The position numbers and the translations under genes are program-made. From Streptomyces aculeolatus (GTDB lineage: Bacteria > Actinomycetota > Actinomycetes > Streptomycetales > Streptomycetaceae), in assembly GCF_020400605.1 (NCBI RefSeq), contig NZ_JAINRD010000009.1, forward strand, positions 186,001 through 250,000: a stretch of 64,000 nucleotides of DNA. Reading direction: 5' to 3'. This document shows positions 19,482 to 27,331 of the stretch, piece by piece. Position 1 is the stretch's first letter. Each line of letters begins with the position of its first letter. Below the pieces are notes generated by a model. It had not been told where the DNA came from. It was given only the letters and a program-made list of their open reading frames with translations, and ran no database searches.

Positions 19482-20246
19482 GTGCAGGACCAGTCCCGCC
19501 GGCTGCTGACCAGCGAAACGCTGCTGGTGCTGGCGCTGTCCCTGGGCGCGAGCGCGGTCTCGGCCCTGATCAGCTTCACCGGCTCGGTGACCCGGCCCGG
19601 CGGGCTGAAGGACCAGTCGGCCAACCTCAACTCCTCGGCCGCGCCCGGCCGTCCCTGGCTGGACCTCGCGTGGCAGCTCTTCGGGATCACCACCGCTCTC
19701 GTGCCGGTGGCGCTCGTGGCGTACCTGCTGGTGCGCGAGCGCGCGGGCGGGCTGAGCGCGGTGGGGTTCGACCACCGCAGACCGGGCTTCGACCTGGGCT
19801 GGGGCGCGGCGGTGGCGGCGGTGATCGGCGGTACCGGGCTCGCGTTCTACCTGGGCGCGCGGGCGGCCGGGTTCAATCTGACCGTCGTACCGGAGTCGCT
19901 GCCGGACGTCTGGTGGAAGATCCCCGTGCTGATCCTCTCCGCGGTGCAGAACTCCGTGGTGGAGGAGGTCATCGTCGTCGGCTACCTGCTGCGCCGGCTG
20001 GACCAGCTCGGCTGGACCCCGACGGCGTCGCTGGCGACCAGTTCGCTGCTGCGCGGGACGTACCACCTGTACCAGGGCATCGGCGGCTTCATCGGCAACG
20101 CGGTGATGGGCGCGGTGTTCGTCCTGCTGTACCGGCGGTGGGGGCGGGTCGGGCCGCTGGTGGCGGCGCACGCCTTCATCGACATCGTGGCGTTCGTGGG
20201 GTACGCGCTGCTGGCGGGGAAGGTGGGATGGCTGCCTACGGAATGA
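19482..20246 (+). CDS. CPBP family intramembrane metalloprotease
   Basis: About 254 residues with six or seven hydrophobic segments. The CPBP/Abi signature is intact: E-E-V-I-V-V-G-Y-L-L-R-R near residues 165-176, a following H in T-Y-H-L-Y, and H-A-F-I-D-I near the C-terminus. The family comprises Rce1-like proteases, some of which handle peptides or bacteriocin immunity. GTG 19482 has GGAGGAG just upstream; TTG 19470 in the same frame is equally conceivable. Confidence 0.84.
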   Translation: MQDQSRRLLTSETLLVLALSLGASAVSALISFTGSVTRPGGLKDQSANLNSSAAPGRPWLDLAWQLFGITTALVPVALVAYLLVRERAGGLSAVGFDHRRPGFDLGWGAAVAAVIGGTGLAFYLGARAAGFNLTVVPESLPDVWWKIPVLILSAVQNSVVEEVIVVGYLLRRLDQLGWTPTASLATSSLLRGTYHLYQGIGGFIGNAVMGAVFVLLYRRWGRVGPLVAAHAFIDIVAFVGYALLAGKVGWLPTE

Positions 20247-20302
20247 ACGGCTCCGGTGCTTGTCGAACGCTCCGAGAGGCCAATTCTCCCTGTTCCACAG
20301 TC

Positions 20303-20338
20303 TTGACGGTGGTCTGACAATAGATAAAGTCTAGACCA
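20303..20338 (+). promoter_or_regulatory. LPMO promoter with DasR-type direct repeat
   Basis: TTGACG (20303-20308) and TAAAGT (20325-20330), 16 bp apart, form a plausible promoter. Overlapping it are TGGTCTGACAAT (20310-20321) and AAGTCTAGACCA (20327-20338). The second matches the DasR/chitinase consensus TGGTCTAGACCA at 10 of 12 positions, and the first matches its left half. This fits repression by DasR released by (GlcNAc-)glucosamine phosphate during chitin use. Confidence 0.68.
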
Positions 20339-20364
20339 ATGCCCCCCATGCAGGGAGAGACCAG

Positions 20365-20880
20365 ATGCGCAGTCTCAAAAAGCGTGCAGCGATCGTCGCA
20401 GCGACCGTCACCCCGTTGGTCGTCCTCGCCCTCCCGGCTCCGCAGGCGAGTGCACACGGCTGGATCACCTCGCCGCCGAGCCGGCAGCAGCAGTGCAAGG
20501 CGGGCACGGTCTCGTGTGGTCAGATCCAGTGGGAGCCGCAGAGCGTCGAGGGGCCGAAGGGCCTCACGAGCTGTCACGGCGGCAACAGCAGGTTCGCCGA
20601 GCTGAACGACGACAGCAAGGGCTGGAAGGTCACCCCGGTCAGCAGGACGCAGTCGTTCAACTGGCAGATCACCGCCAACCACCGCACGAGCACGTGGCAG
20701 TACTTCGTCGGCGGCCAGAAGGTCGCGGAGTTCAACGACGGCGGCGCCCAGCCGCCCTCGCAGTTCAGCCACACGGTCAACTTCGGCAACATCACGGGCC
20801 GGCAGAAGGTCCTCGCCGTGTGGAACGTGTACGACACCGGCAACGCCTTCTACGCCTGCATCGACGTCGACATCCGGTGA
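20365..20880 (+). CDS. Secreted lytic polysaccharide monooxygenase (AA10), catalytic domain only
   Basis: A copper enzyme that oxidatively breaks chitin or cellulose outside the cell. 171 residues; the signal peptide ends A-S-A at 28-30, exposing H31 as the N-terminal copper ligand of the His brace. The second ligand is H106 (A-N-H-R-T-S) and the axial residue F162 (N-A-F-Y-A-C). Four cysteines (44, 51, 70, 165) probably form two disulfides. There is no carbohydrate-binding module, and the mature chain of 141 residues is small for the family. ATG 20365; a GGGAGAGA ribosome site precedes it. The promoter carries a DasR-like site, so a chitin substrate is favoured. Confidence 0.93.
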   Translation: MRSLKKRAAIVAATVTPLVVLALPAPQASAHGWITSPPSRQQQCKAGTVSCGQIQWEPQSVEGPKGLTSCHGGNSRFAELNDDSKGWKVTPVSRTQSFNWQITANHRTSTWQYFVGGQKVAEFNDGGAQPPSQFSHTVNFGNITGRQKVLAVWNVYDTGNAFYACIDVDIR

Positions 20881-20909
20881 CGTCACGGCGGTCGTAACGG
20901 CAGCAGCGG

Positions 20910-20940
20910 GCCCCCGGGGAGCGAGCGGCTCCCCGGGGGC
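20910..20940. terminator. Strong GC hairpin after the LPMO gene
   Basis: A perfect 13-bp stem (GCCCCCGGGGAGC / GCTCCCCGGGGGC) with a GAGCG loop, 30 bp after the stop. No T-tract. The next gene is convergent, so it may act on both transcripts. Confidence 0.75.
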
Positions 20941-21016
20941 TCGGCCATGGTGCTGTCCGAGTCGCCTCCGGGTGCCGGTGGTCGCCCAACGCGCCCGCCA
21001 GCGACAGAAGGATGAC

Positions 21017-21394
21017 TCAAGACGCGGACGGCTCGATCTCCCCCGCGAAGACGATGACCTGGTCGATGAGGCTCCGTCGCAGATGGACGACGTCCGTTCC
21101 CGCCAGGCGGGGGCCTCCGTCAGGCGTGGTGAAGACCCACTGGTACCGGGCCCATTCGTCAGGCATGTCCACCGCTGAGCAGCGCACCATCGTGCCGGTC
21201 CCCGCCGGGTGGCGCCGGATGTCCAGCACGAACCGCTCGACCGCTGCGATTCCTTCGCTCCGACCCAACGGTCCCCAGAAGACCACGTCTGAGGTGAGGG
21301 CCTGGGAGAGCAGGGCAGTTACATTGCTGTCGTCCGAGGCGTTGAACGCGGAGATGAACGTGTCGATCGCGGAGCGTGCGGTCTCTTCCTGCAT
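21017..21394 (-). CDS. NTF2-like / SnoaL-fold protein
   Basis: 125 residues, cytosolic, single cone-shaped NTF2-like domain: helix with A-I-D-T-F-I-S-A-F-N, then D-V-V-F-W-G-P, and the C-terminal strand set Y-Q-W-V-F-T-T-P-D-G-G. Such proteins are small isomerases, hydrolases or ligand binders; the substrate is unknown. ATG 21394, divergent from the P-loop kinase with about 110 bp between them. Confidence 0.74.
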   Translation of the reverse strand: MQEETARSAIDTFISAFNASDDSNVTALLSQALTSDVVFWGPLGRSEGIAAVERFVLDIRRHPAGTGTMVRCSAVDMPDEWARYQWVFTTPDGGPRLAGTDVVHLRRSLIDQVIVFAGEIEPSAS

Positions 21395-21504
21395 GCCCCA
21401 GTAATACCAGCCGTTTCGTGCGCGCTCGTCCCACGAGCCGCCTTCCGGTCACGGTTGAATCATCCCGGTCACAGCACTGGACAGAGACAGTGAGAGGGGC
21501 GGTG

Positions 21505-22200
21505 ATGGACGCAGGCACAAGAGACGAGCTGATCTCTTCGCTGACCGAGGCGATCAGGTCCGTCAGGACCGCGCACCCGCTGCGCGTCGCCGTCGACGGG
21601 CCGCCCGCCGCCGGCAAAACGACGCTGGCAGACGAACTCGCCGCGGTGCTGCGCGCGCGGGACCGCGACGTCATCCGCGCGACCGTCGACGACTTCCTCG
21701 TCCCCCGCGCACAGCGCTACCGGCGCGGCCGGTACTCCGCCGAGGCCTGCTACTCCGACGCCCACGACCACGCCGCGCTGCGCCGGGTCCTGCTCGACCC
21801 GCTGGGCCCGGGCGGCGACCGGCGGATCCGCCACGCGGTCTACGACAGCGCCACCGACACCGCGTGGTCCCCGCCGCCCACGACGGCACCTGCGGACGCC
21901 GTACTGCTCTTCGACGGCGTCTTCCTCCTGCGCCCGGAACTCCTCGACGGGTGGGACCTGAGCATCTTCGTATCGGTCCCCCTGGAACAGACGGTGGCCC
22001 GCGCCCAGGCCCGGAACGCGGGGCCGACGGGTTCCACGGCCGGTACCGCCGAGGTCGAACGCTCCTGGCGCAACCGCTACATCCCGGCCCAACAGCTCTA
22101 CGTCGCCACAGCCCGCCCGACCGACCACGCCGACATCATCGTGTACAACGACCGAGTCCAACGGCCGGGCTGGGAGATCACGTCGACGCGCGGAAACTGA
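21505..22200 (+). CDS. P-loop kinase, uridine kinase-like
   Basis: 231 residues. The Walker A motif G-P-P-A-A-G-K-T is at 32-39. A substrate/Walker B region has V-D-D-F-L-V-P-R-A and L-F-D-G-V-F-L-L-R-P, and a lid/C-terminal part has R-Y-I-P-A-Q-Q-L-Y. It resembles uridine/phosphoribulokinase-type small-molecule kinases, and the acceptor cannot be named. ATG 21505 with GAGAGGGG upstream; the frame is open from 21376 without homology. Confidence 0.82.
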   Translation: MDAGTRDELISSLTEAIRSVRTAHPLRVAVDGPPAAGKTTLADELAAVLRARDRDVIRATVDDFLVPRAQRYRRGRYSAEACYSDAHDHAALRRVLLDPLGPGGDRRIRHAVYDSATDTAWSPPPTTAPADAVLLFDGVFLLRPELLDGWDLSIFVSVPLEQTVARAQARNAGPTGSTAGTAEVERSWRNRYIPAQQLYVATARPTDHADIIVYNDRVQRPGWEITSTRGN

Positions 22201-22241
22201 CGATGTGCAGCCCGGCGGGAGCCGGGCCGAGGGGGGATGGC

Positions 22242-22673
22242 GTGCGGGAGCAGGGTGGGGATGTCGTGGTGTGGCGGGTGCATCCGCGGCTGATGCTCTG
22301 GGCCGGGGTGTTCGGGACGCTGGCCGTGCTCGGTGTGGTGAGTGCCTGGCTGGCCTGGCTGTTCGATCGGTCCGGGGAGCGGGCTGTGCACGCAGGTGTG
22401 GTGACGGCTCTGGTCGCAGTGATCTCCCTGGTCGGGAGGCTGCTGCTGTTCCGGCCGCGGGTGGAGCTCCGCGGCGAGACGGTGGTGATCGTCAATCCGC
22501 TGGCCACCCACCGGCTGCGCCGGGAGGACATCGTGGCGGTGACCGACGGCATGCACGGGGCGGTCTTCCACCACCGCGACGGGTTCAAGACCCAGGCGGT
22601 TGCCCTGGGCGAGGCATCCGCCGGCATCAGGGACGGTCGGCTCGCTGAGGTACGAAGCTCGCTCGGGCTGTGA
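22242..22673 (+). CDS. Two-TM protein with PH-like domain
   Basis: 143 residues. Two hydrophobic hairpin segments (about 14-36 and 46-66) are followed by a small bacterial PH-like beta domain beginning R-P-R-V-E-L-R-G-E-T-V-V-I-V-N-P. Similar streptomycete proteins are uncharacterised membrane proteins. GTG 22242 has a GAGGGGGG ribosome site; ATG 22203 in frame would add 13 residues. Confidence 0.7.
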   Translation: MREQGGDVVVWRVHPRLMLWAGVFGTLAVLGVVSAWLAWLFDRSGERAVHAGVVTALVAVISLVGRLLLFRPRVELRGETVVIVNPLATHRLRREDIVAVTDGMHGAVFHHRDGFKTQAVALGEASAGIRDGRLAEVRSSLGL

Positions 22674-22710
22674 CGGCGGGCGCCGTCCGCAACGCGCCCG
22701 CCCGGGGCTT

Positions 22711-23658
22711 TCAGGTCCAGGTCATATTGATCTCGTGCTCGAAGTTGACGTATCCGGCACGTCTGAAGGCTTTCGCCATCGGGACGTTGCCGAGGTCTGT
22801 CGACGCCCGGATGCGGGGGACGTCCTGCTCGGCGAGGATCCGGGTGCCCTCCGCGAGGAGGTCGTCGACGTAGCCGTTGCCGCGGTGGGAGGGAAGGACC
22901 GCGATGTACGCGATGATCGCGTTATAGCCGTTGTGGGCCGGCAGGACGAACCCGACTGCTTCCCCGCGGGGAAGCGTGGCGATCCGCCACCACTCCCGCG
23001 GGCTCGTGTAGCGCGCGAGTTCCCCCTCGCAGTGCTCGACGGCCGCCTCCCGGGCGGACATCCGCGTCAGGGCCTCCCGGCCGTGCGCGTCCAGCGTGCC
23101 GTCCAGCACCAGGGCCATCAGAGCCACGAGTTCTCCGGTGTCGACGTGAGGCCGGAACGCGAGTCGCCCGCTGGACTCGGGAACTGGTGATTCCGGACGC
23201 CGTTCCAGGCGCAGCCGTTCGACGAAGAGCCGGGCTCCGGTCCGTTCCAGTACCGCCATGCGGCTCTCCACGGTCCGTCTGGACGACGTGTTCTCACGCC
23301 AGTCCGGCGGGACGAACCGGCTGTACTCAGGGGGACGCGACCCGTCCGGCAGGGTGGCGGCCATGGCGGTCCGCAGAAGCCGCTCCCCGATGTCCATGTG
23401 ATCGGGATCCGAGGCGTTGTCGATGTCGAGGACGTCCAGGATGAGGGGCGAGTCGCTGCCCGGTCGACTCCACCAGGCGGCCCTGGCGACCAGGTGGCCG
23501 CCGCGCAGGGCGACCCACATCCATTCCGGGCGCCGCCGGCCGGCGGCAAGGTCGTCCGCCAGTTCCTCATTGAGGGCGTAGGGCAGCCGGGAGAAGAGGC
23601 GGAGTTCTTCGCGTCCACTGATCGGACGCATGATCAGGTCGTTCTGTTCCACGGTCAA
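22711..23658 (-). CDS. GNAT family N-acetyltransferase
   Basis: 315 residues with a degenerate N-terminal half and a C-terminal GNAT domain containing the acetyl-CoA loop L-P-S-H-R-G-N-G-Y-V-D-D-L-L (about 258-271) and the closing D-L-G-N-V-P-M-A-K-A-F-R-R-A-G-Y. A double-GNAT layout is possible. The substrate is unknown. TTG 23658 has GGAG 6 nt upstream; GTG 23652 is the alternative. Confidence 0.82.
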   Translation of the reverse strand: MTVEQNDLIMRPISGREELRLFSRLPYALNEELADDLAAGRRRPEWMWVALRGGHLVARAAWWSRPGSDSPLILDVLDIDNASDPDHMDIGERLLRTAMAATLPDGSRPPEYSRFVPPDWRENTSSRRTVESRMAVLERTGARLFVERLRLERRPESPVPESSGRLAFRPHVDTGELVALMALVLDGTLDAHGREALTRMSAREAAVEHCEGELARYTSPREWWRIATLPRGEAVGFVLPAHNGYNAIIAYIAVLPSHRGNGYVDDLLAEGTRILAEQDVPRIRASTDLGNVPMAKAFRRAGYVNFEHEINMTWT

Positions 23659-23895
23659 GGCACGCTCCGGTGAAGGCGCCCGTCCGGTCCGGGTCAGACG
23701 CGGTCCGCGCCCCGGGAGGACACAAGCGCGGTGATCATGGGGATCATCGGCTTATCCCTCCTCTCGCTGTCGTGCCCCCCGCCTTCGTCGCGGGGGTTCG
23801 GCCGCAACATTTCTCCAAGTGGGGACCGGTGCGCAAGCTCATTTCGATCGGTCCCGGCAGCCCGCCACCGCCGGGCACACCGGGTGGGGGTTGTT

Positions 23896-23932
23896 TTGCG
23901 ACTGTCGGCGATATATCGTTGACGTGTCGCAA
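23896..23932 (+). promoter_or_regulatory. PadR operator, nested palindromes
   Basis: GTCGGCGATATATCGTTGAC (23904-23923) is an 18/20 inverted repeat centred on CGATATATCG. Flanking arms TTGCGAC (23896-23902) and GTCGCAA (23926-23932) add a second dyad around almost the same centre. The 3' part overlaps a -35-like TTGACG (23919-23924). Location 36 bp before padR fits autoregulation. The 309-bp gap from 23659 holds nothing else I can name. Confidence 0.7.
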
Positions 23933-23967
23933 TCGATCGTAGAAGAGTTAGGGAAGAGGTGAGGTCC

Positions 23968-24522
23968 ATGCGATCCCATGGACACGGATACGGCCCGCGT
24001 GACGGGCGCCGCTCGGCCTTCGGCGGGTTCGGTCCGCCGTTCGGGCCTCCCTTCGGGCGTGGGCGCGGTGGGCCGCGGGGGCGGGCGCGGCGGGGTGATG
24101 TGCGGGCGTCGATCCTGGCGTTGCTCAAGGACCGGCCCATGCACGGGTACGAGATGATCCAGGAGATCTCCGAGCGCAGCGGGGGTGCGTGGAAGCCGAG
24201 TCCCGGCTCGGTGTATCCCACGTTGCAGCTGCTGGAGGACGAAGGGCACATCGTCAGCGCCACGGAGGGCGGCAAGAAGCTGTTCTCGCTCACCGGCGCC
24301 GGGCGTGAGGAGGCCGAGTCGGGGCCCGAGGCGCCTTGGGAGGACGCCGGGCGCGGGGTCGACTGGGAGGCGCTGCAGGAGGTCCGGCAGTCGGGCTTCG
24401 CGCTCGCCGAGGCGTTTCGGCAGGTGTACACCACCGGTACCGCGGAGCAGCGCCAGGAGGCGCTGGCCGTCGTCAACGAGGCCCGCAAGAAGCTCTACCT
24501 GATCCTCGCCGAGGAGCGCTGA
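23968..24522 (+). CDS. PadR family transcriptional regulator
   Basis: 184 residues. A Gly/Phe/Arg-rich disordered N-tail (1-40, repeating F-G-P-P-F-G) precedes the PadR winged helix (about 42-120), with M-H-G-Y-E-M-I-Q-E-I and P-S-P-G-S-V-Y-P-T-L-Q-L-L. A C-terminal dimerisation helix (about 135-182) follows. The effector and targets are unknown; PadR proteins often repress phenolic stress or efflux genes, but no such gene is adjacent. ATG 23968 lies behind AGAGGTGAGG. Confidence 0.87.
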   Translation: MRSHGHGYGPRDGRRSAFGGFGPPFGPPFGRGRGGPRGRARRGDVRASILALLKDRPMHGYEMIQEISERSGGAWKPSPGSVYPTLQLLEDEGHIVSATEGGKKLFSLTGAGREEAESGPEAPWEDAGRGVDWEALQEVRQSGFALAEAFRQVYTTGTAEQRQEALAVVNEARKKLYLILAEER

Positions 24523-24526
24523 GCCC

Positions 24527-24555
24527 CGGTGCCCGGTTCGGCCGGCCGGGCACCG
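24527..24555. terminator. Convergent hairpin between padR and the DUF4232 gene
   Basis: Stem CGGTGCCCGG / CCGGGCACCG with a 9-nt GC loop, 5 bp after the padR stop and 29 bp from the stop of the opposing gene. Suited to terminate in both directions. Confidence 0.6.
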
Positions 24556-24583
24556 CGGCTCAGTCGCGCCCGCGGGGGCGCCG

Positions 24584-25342
24584 TCACCGTGCCGGGCCGC
24601 CGCCCTTCGCCAGCGGCAGGGCCTCGATGCGGCCCGCGTCGCAGACTTCGCCGAGCTGCCACGCGGTGTCCGTGTGGTCGTACGTGTCCGGCGGGATGAC
24701 CTGCAGCTGTGCCGGCTTCGGCCGGCAGGAGCCGCTCGCGTCGTCCGAGTCGGTGGCGACCACCGTCCAGTGCAGCCGGCTCCACGCCGAGGCGCCGGGA
24801 GTGAGCGTCTGCATCGACGGGGTGCGGCTGGTGTCGCGTACCACCTCGGTCGGGACGTTGCCGCCGTTGGCCTTGACCAGTTGCAGACCGGTCCAGCCCT
24901 GGGTGCGGCAGGTGGCGTCCGAGTCGTTGGTGAGGACGAGCGCCGCGTAGCGGTTGCCCGCCGCCGAGTTGAGCGGGCGTACGGACGCCGACAGGTCGCC
25001 CGTACCGCACCAGGGGGCCGCCTTCGTCCCGTCGGCCGCCGCCTTCGGCTCCGCCTTGAGCGGCTCGGTCGCCGCGTCCTCGTCCGCCGTGCCGTCCTCC
25101 GTGGTGCCGGCCGCCTTCTCCTGCCCGGTGCCGTCCTTGCCGGGCGCGTCCTGCTGCGCCCTGTCCCCGTTCTGAGTGCTGTCGTTGCCGTCGGCGCTCT
25201 GCGCGGGCAGGGGCTTGGAGTTGCCGGCGGTGTCCGTGCGCTCTCCGTCGGAGGTCGCGCCGCAGCCCGCGGCCAGCAGCCCCGCCGCCGCGAGGGCGGC
25301 GAGGGCGATGCGGGTGCGGGCGCGGCCGGGCTGTCGTGTCAT
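24584..25342 (-). CDS. DUF4232 lipoprotein
   Basis: 252 residues. A twin-Arg-containing signal ends in lipobox L-L-A-A-G-C (C27). A long Asp/Gly/Thr/Ala-rich linker (30-105) leads to a DUF4232 beta-sandwich domain (about 108-250) with W-C-G-T-G-D-L and three further cysteines that could form disulfides. These are surface proteins of unknown role in Streptomyces. Leftward, ending against the padR terminator. Confidence 0.84.
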   Translation of the reverse strand: MTRQPGRARTRIALAALAAAGLLAAGCGATSDGERTDTAGNSKPLPAQSADGNDSTQNGDRAQQDAPGKDGTGQEKAAGTTEDGTADEDAATEPLKAEPKAAADGTKAAPWCGTGDLSASVRPLNSAAGNRYAALVLTNDSDATCRTQGWTGLQLVKANGGNVPTEVVRDTSRTPSMQTLTPGASAWSRLHWTVVATDSDDASGSCRPKPAQLQVIPPDTYDHTDTAWQLGEVCDAGRIEALPLAKGGGPAR

Positions 25343-25532
25343 GTCTTCCCCCTGGCTGCTCGAAGTGACCAGATCGTGGGGTGTCGGTCGTTGGACCCGG
25401 GCGGGGAGCGATCGGTTCCACCCACAGGGATGCCCGTGTGCGCGGGGGAGGATGCGCGGTCTGCACCCGCGCGCCTCCTGTCAGCAGCAATGCGGAATGA
25501 CACTCATGTACGACGCTGACATAATCTCCCGC

Positions 25533-26570
25533 ATGCAGCAGTCTTTCGACAGGCGCGCGGGGCTCGGGCTCGCGCTGGCCTCCGCACTCGCGTTCGGCGG
25601 TTCCGGGGTGGCGGCCAAGCCGCTCATCGAGCAGGGCATGGACTCGCTGCACGTGGTGTGGCTGCGTATCGCCGGGGCCGCGCTGGTGCTGCTGCCGCTC
25701 GCCTGGCGGCACCGCGCGCTGGTACGGGAGCGGCCGGCGCTGCTCGCCGGGTTCGGCGTGCTCGCGGTCGCCGGCGTGCAGGCGTTCTACTTCGCGGCCA
25801 TCGCCCGGATCCCGGTCGGCGTGGGGCTGCTCATCGAGTTCTTCGGCCCCGCTCTGGTGCTGGGCTGGGTGCGGTTCGTCCAGCGGCGGCCGGTGACCCG
25901 GCAGGCGGCGGTCGGCGTGCTCTTCGCGGTCACCGGGCTGGCCTGCGTGGTCGAGGTCTGGGCCGGCCTCGGGTTCGACCCGCTCGGGCTGCTCCTCGCC
26001 TTCGGCGCGGCGTGCTGCCAGTGTGCGTACTTCGTGCTCGCCGGGCACGGCGCCGACTCCGCCGACGGCACGGCGCCGCACCCGCTGGGGGTCATCGCGT
26101 ACGGGCTGATCGTCGGCGCGGTCGTGCTCACCCTCGTCTCCCGGCCCTGGAACCTGCGGTGGTCCCTGCTCGGCGAGCGCGCCGAACTCGGCGGCATGCG
26201 GCCGCCGGCCTGGACGCTGATCGTCTGGATCGTCCTGGTGACGACGGTGCTGGCGTACCTGTTCGGCGTCCTCGCGGTGCGCCGGCTCTCGCCGCCCGTG
26301 GCGGGCGTCGTCGCGTGCCTGGAGGCGGTCGTCGCGACCGTGCTGGCGTGGGTGCTGCTGGCCGAGCACCTGGGCGCGGCCCAGATCGTGGGCGGCGCGC
26401 TGGTGCTCATCGGCGCGTTCACCGCGCAGCTCGCGGCGCCCTCGACATCGTCGGGTACGGGCCCGGGTGAGCGCGGCGAGCCGGTCGCCGGGAACGTGCC
26501 GGGGCCGCGCGGCGACGGCGAGGACCTCGCCGCCGACGCGCCGCCGCCGGGTCAGCCCGCGGGCAGGTAG
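25533..26570 (+). CDS. EamA/RhtA-type transporter (10 TM)
   Basis: 345 residues with ten hydrophobic spans arranged as two EamA repeats (about 8-140 and 150-290), plus a Gly/Pro-rich cytoplasmic tail. Members export amino acids (threonine/homoserine, cysteine) and other metabolites; the substrate is unknown. ATG 25533 follows TAATCT (25522-25527) by 5 nt, so the transcript is probably leaderless; ATG 25506 is in frame. The 3' end overlaps the convergent PNPOx-like gene by 19 bp. Confidence 0.85.
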   Translation: MQQSFDRRAGLGLALASALAFGGSGVAAKPLIEQGMDSLHVVWLRIAGAALVLLPLAWRHRALVRERPALLAGFGVLAVAGVQAFYFAAIARIPVGVGLLIEFFGPALVLGWVRFVQRRPVTRQAAVGVLFAVTGLACVVEVWAGLGFDPLGLLLAFGAACCQCAYFVLAGHGADSADGTAPHPLGVIAYGLIVGAVVLTLVSRPWNLRWSLLGERAELGGMRPPAWTLIVWIVLVTTVLAYLFGVLAVRRLSPPVAGVVACLEAVVATVLAWVLLAEHLGAAQIVGGALVLIGAFTAQLAAPSTSSGTGPGERGEPVAGNVPGPRGDGEDLAADAPPPGQPAGR

Positions 26571-27223
26571 CCGGGGGCCTCGACGCCCGGCGCCAGGTCG
26601 TCGGCCGGTACGGGCGCGCCGTACACGGGCGCGACCGGCACCACTCCCGTCCAGTACGGCAGCTCCAGGTCCTCCGGCTCGTCGTTGGGGCCGCCGGTGC
26701 GGGTCTTGACCGAGACCTCCTCGATCGCCAGCCGGATCACGGCCGTCTTGGCCAGCTCCTTGGCGTTCGCGCGCCGGGAGTCGTCGGCCCGGCCGGGGAC
26801 GATGTGGTCCACGATCGCGTCGAGGGCCATGGTCCGCTCGTCGTGGTCGGTCACGGCGTACGCGTCGCCGTGCAGCACCGCGGAGCGGTAGTTGATCGAG
26901 TGGTGGAACGCGGAGCGGGCCAGCACCAGCCCGTCGACGTGCGTGACCGTCAGGCACACCGGCAGCCCGCTGTCCTCGGCCCGCCCGGCGGTGCGCAGCG
27001 GGCGGGAGCCGGTGGAGCCGTGCACGTACACCTGGTCGCCGACGCGGGCGTAGAGCGTGGGCAGGACGACGGGGCGGCCGTCGCGGACGAAGCCGAGGTG
27101 GCAGACGTAGCCGGCGTCGAGCACGGAGTGCACCACGGCGCGGTCGTACGACGCGCGCTCGCGGGAGCGCGTCGGCACCGTGCGGTCGGTGGGGGGGTAG
27201 GCGGCGGGGGGCGTGGTGGACAC
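26552..27223 (-). CDS. Pyridoxamine 5'-phosphate oxidase-like flavoprotein
   Basis: 223 residues with the split-barrel FMN-binding fold: V-L-D-A-G-Y-V-C-H-L-G-F-V and H-S-I-N-Y-R-S-A-V-L-H-G typical of the NimA/PNPOx-like group. It lies divergently from a MocR regulator with a perfect operator palindrome between them. MocR proteins bind PLP, and PNPOx-like or pdx genes are frequent divergent targets. A role in B6 vitamer or flavin redox metabolism is therefore likely, but true PNP oxidase activity is unproven. Confidence 0.84.
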   Translation of the reverse strand: MSTTPPAAYPPTDRTVPTRSRERASYDRAVVHSVLDAGYVCHLGFVRDGRPVVLPTLYARVGDQVYVHGSTGSRPLRTAGRAEDSGLPVCLTVTHVDGLVLARSAFHHSINYRSAVLHGDAYAVTDHDERTMALDAIVDHIVPGRADDSRRANAKELAKTAVIRLAIEEVSVKTRTGGPNDEPEDLELPYWTGVVPVAPVYGAPVPADDLAPGVEAPGYLPAG

Positions 27224-27305
27224 GGGCGGCTCCCTCGGTGCTCGGCGGTACGTGTTCGGCTGTGCGTTCCGCCGGTCTGCGGCGGCGGTGCCGAGTTGCG
27301 GTCAC

Positions 27306-27323
27306 TATTGCACTAGTGCAATA
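27306..27323. promoter_or_regulatory. Perfect 18-bp palindromic operator between MocR and PNPOx genes
   Basis: TATTGCACTAGTGCAATA is fully self-complementary. It sits 9 bp before the MocR GTG and 83 bp before the PNPOx ATG. TACTCT (27322-27327) overlapping its right edge is a -10 for a leaderless mocR message, so a bound dimer would block that promoter (autorepression), with control of the divergent gene likely. Confidence 0.82.
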
Positions 27324-27331
27324 CTCTCTTT

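Noticed and set aside
17381..19693. A 770-codon leftward frame over the VWA gene
   Set aside because: It overlaps the true VWA frame in another phase and shows no MIDAS or signal; the 17617-19380 frame does.
20236..20886. A 216-codon frame antisense to the LPMO gene
   Set aside because: Shadow ORF: the forward frame has signal peptide, copper ligands and promoter, whereas the reverse has no domain.
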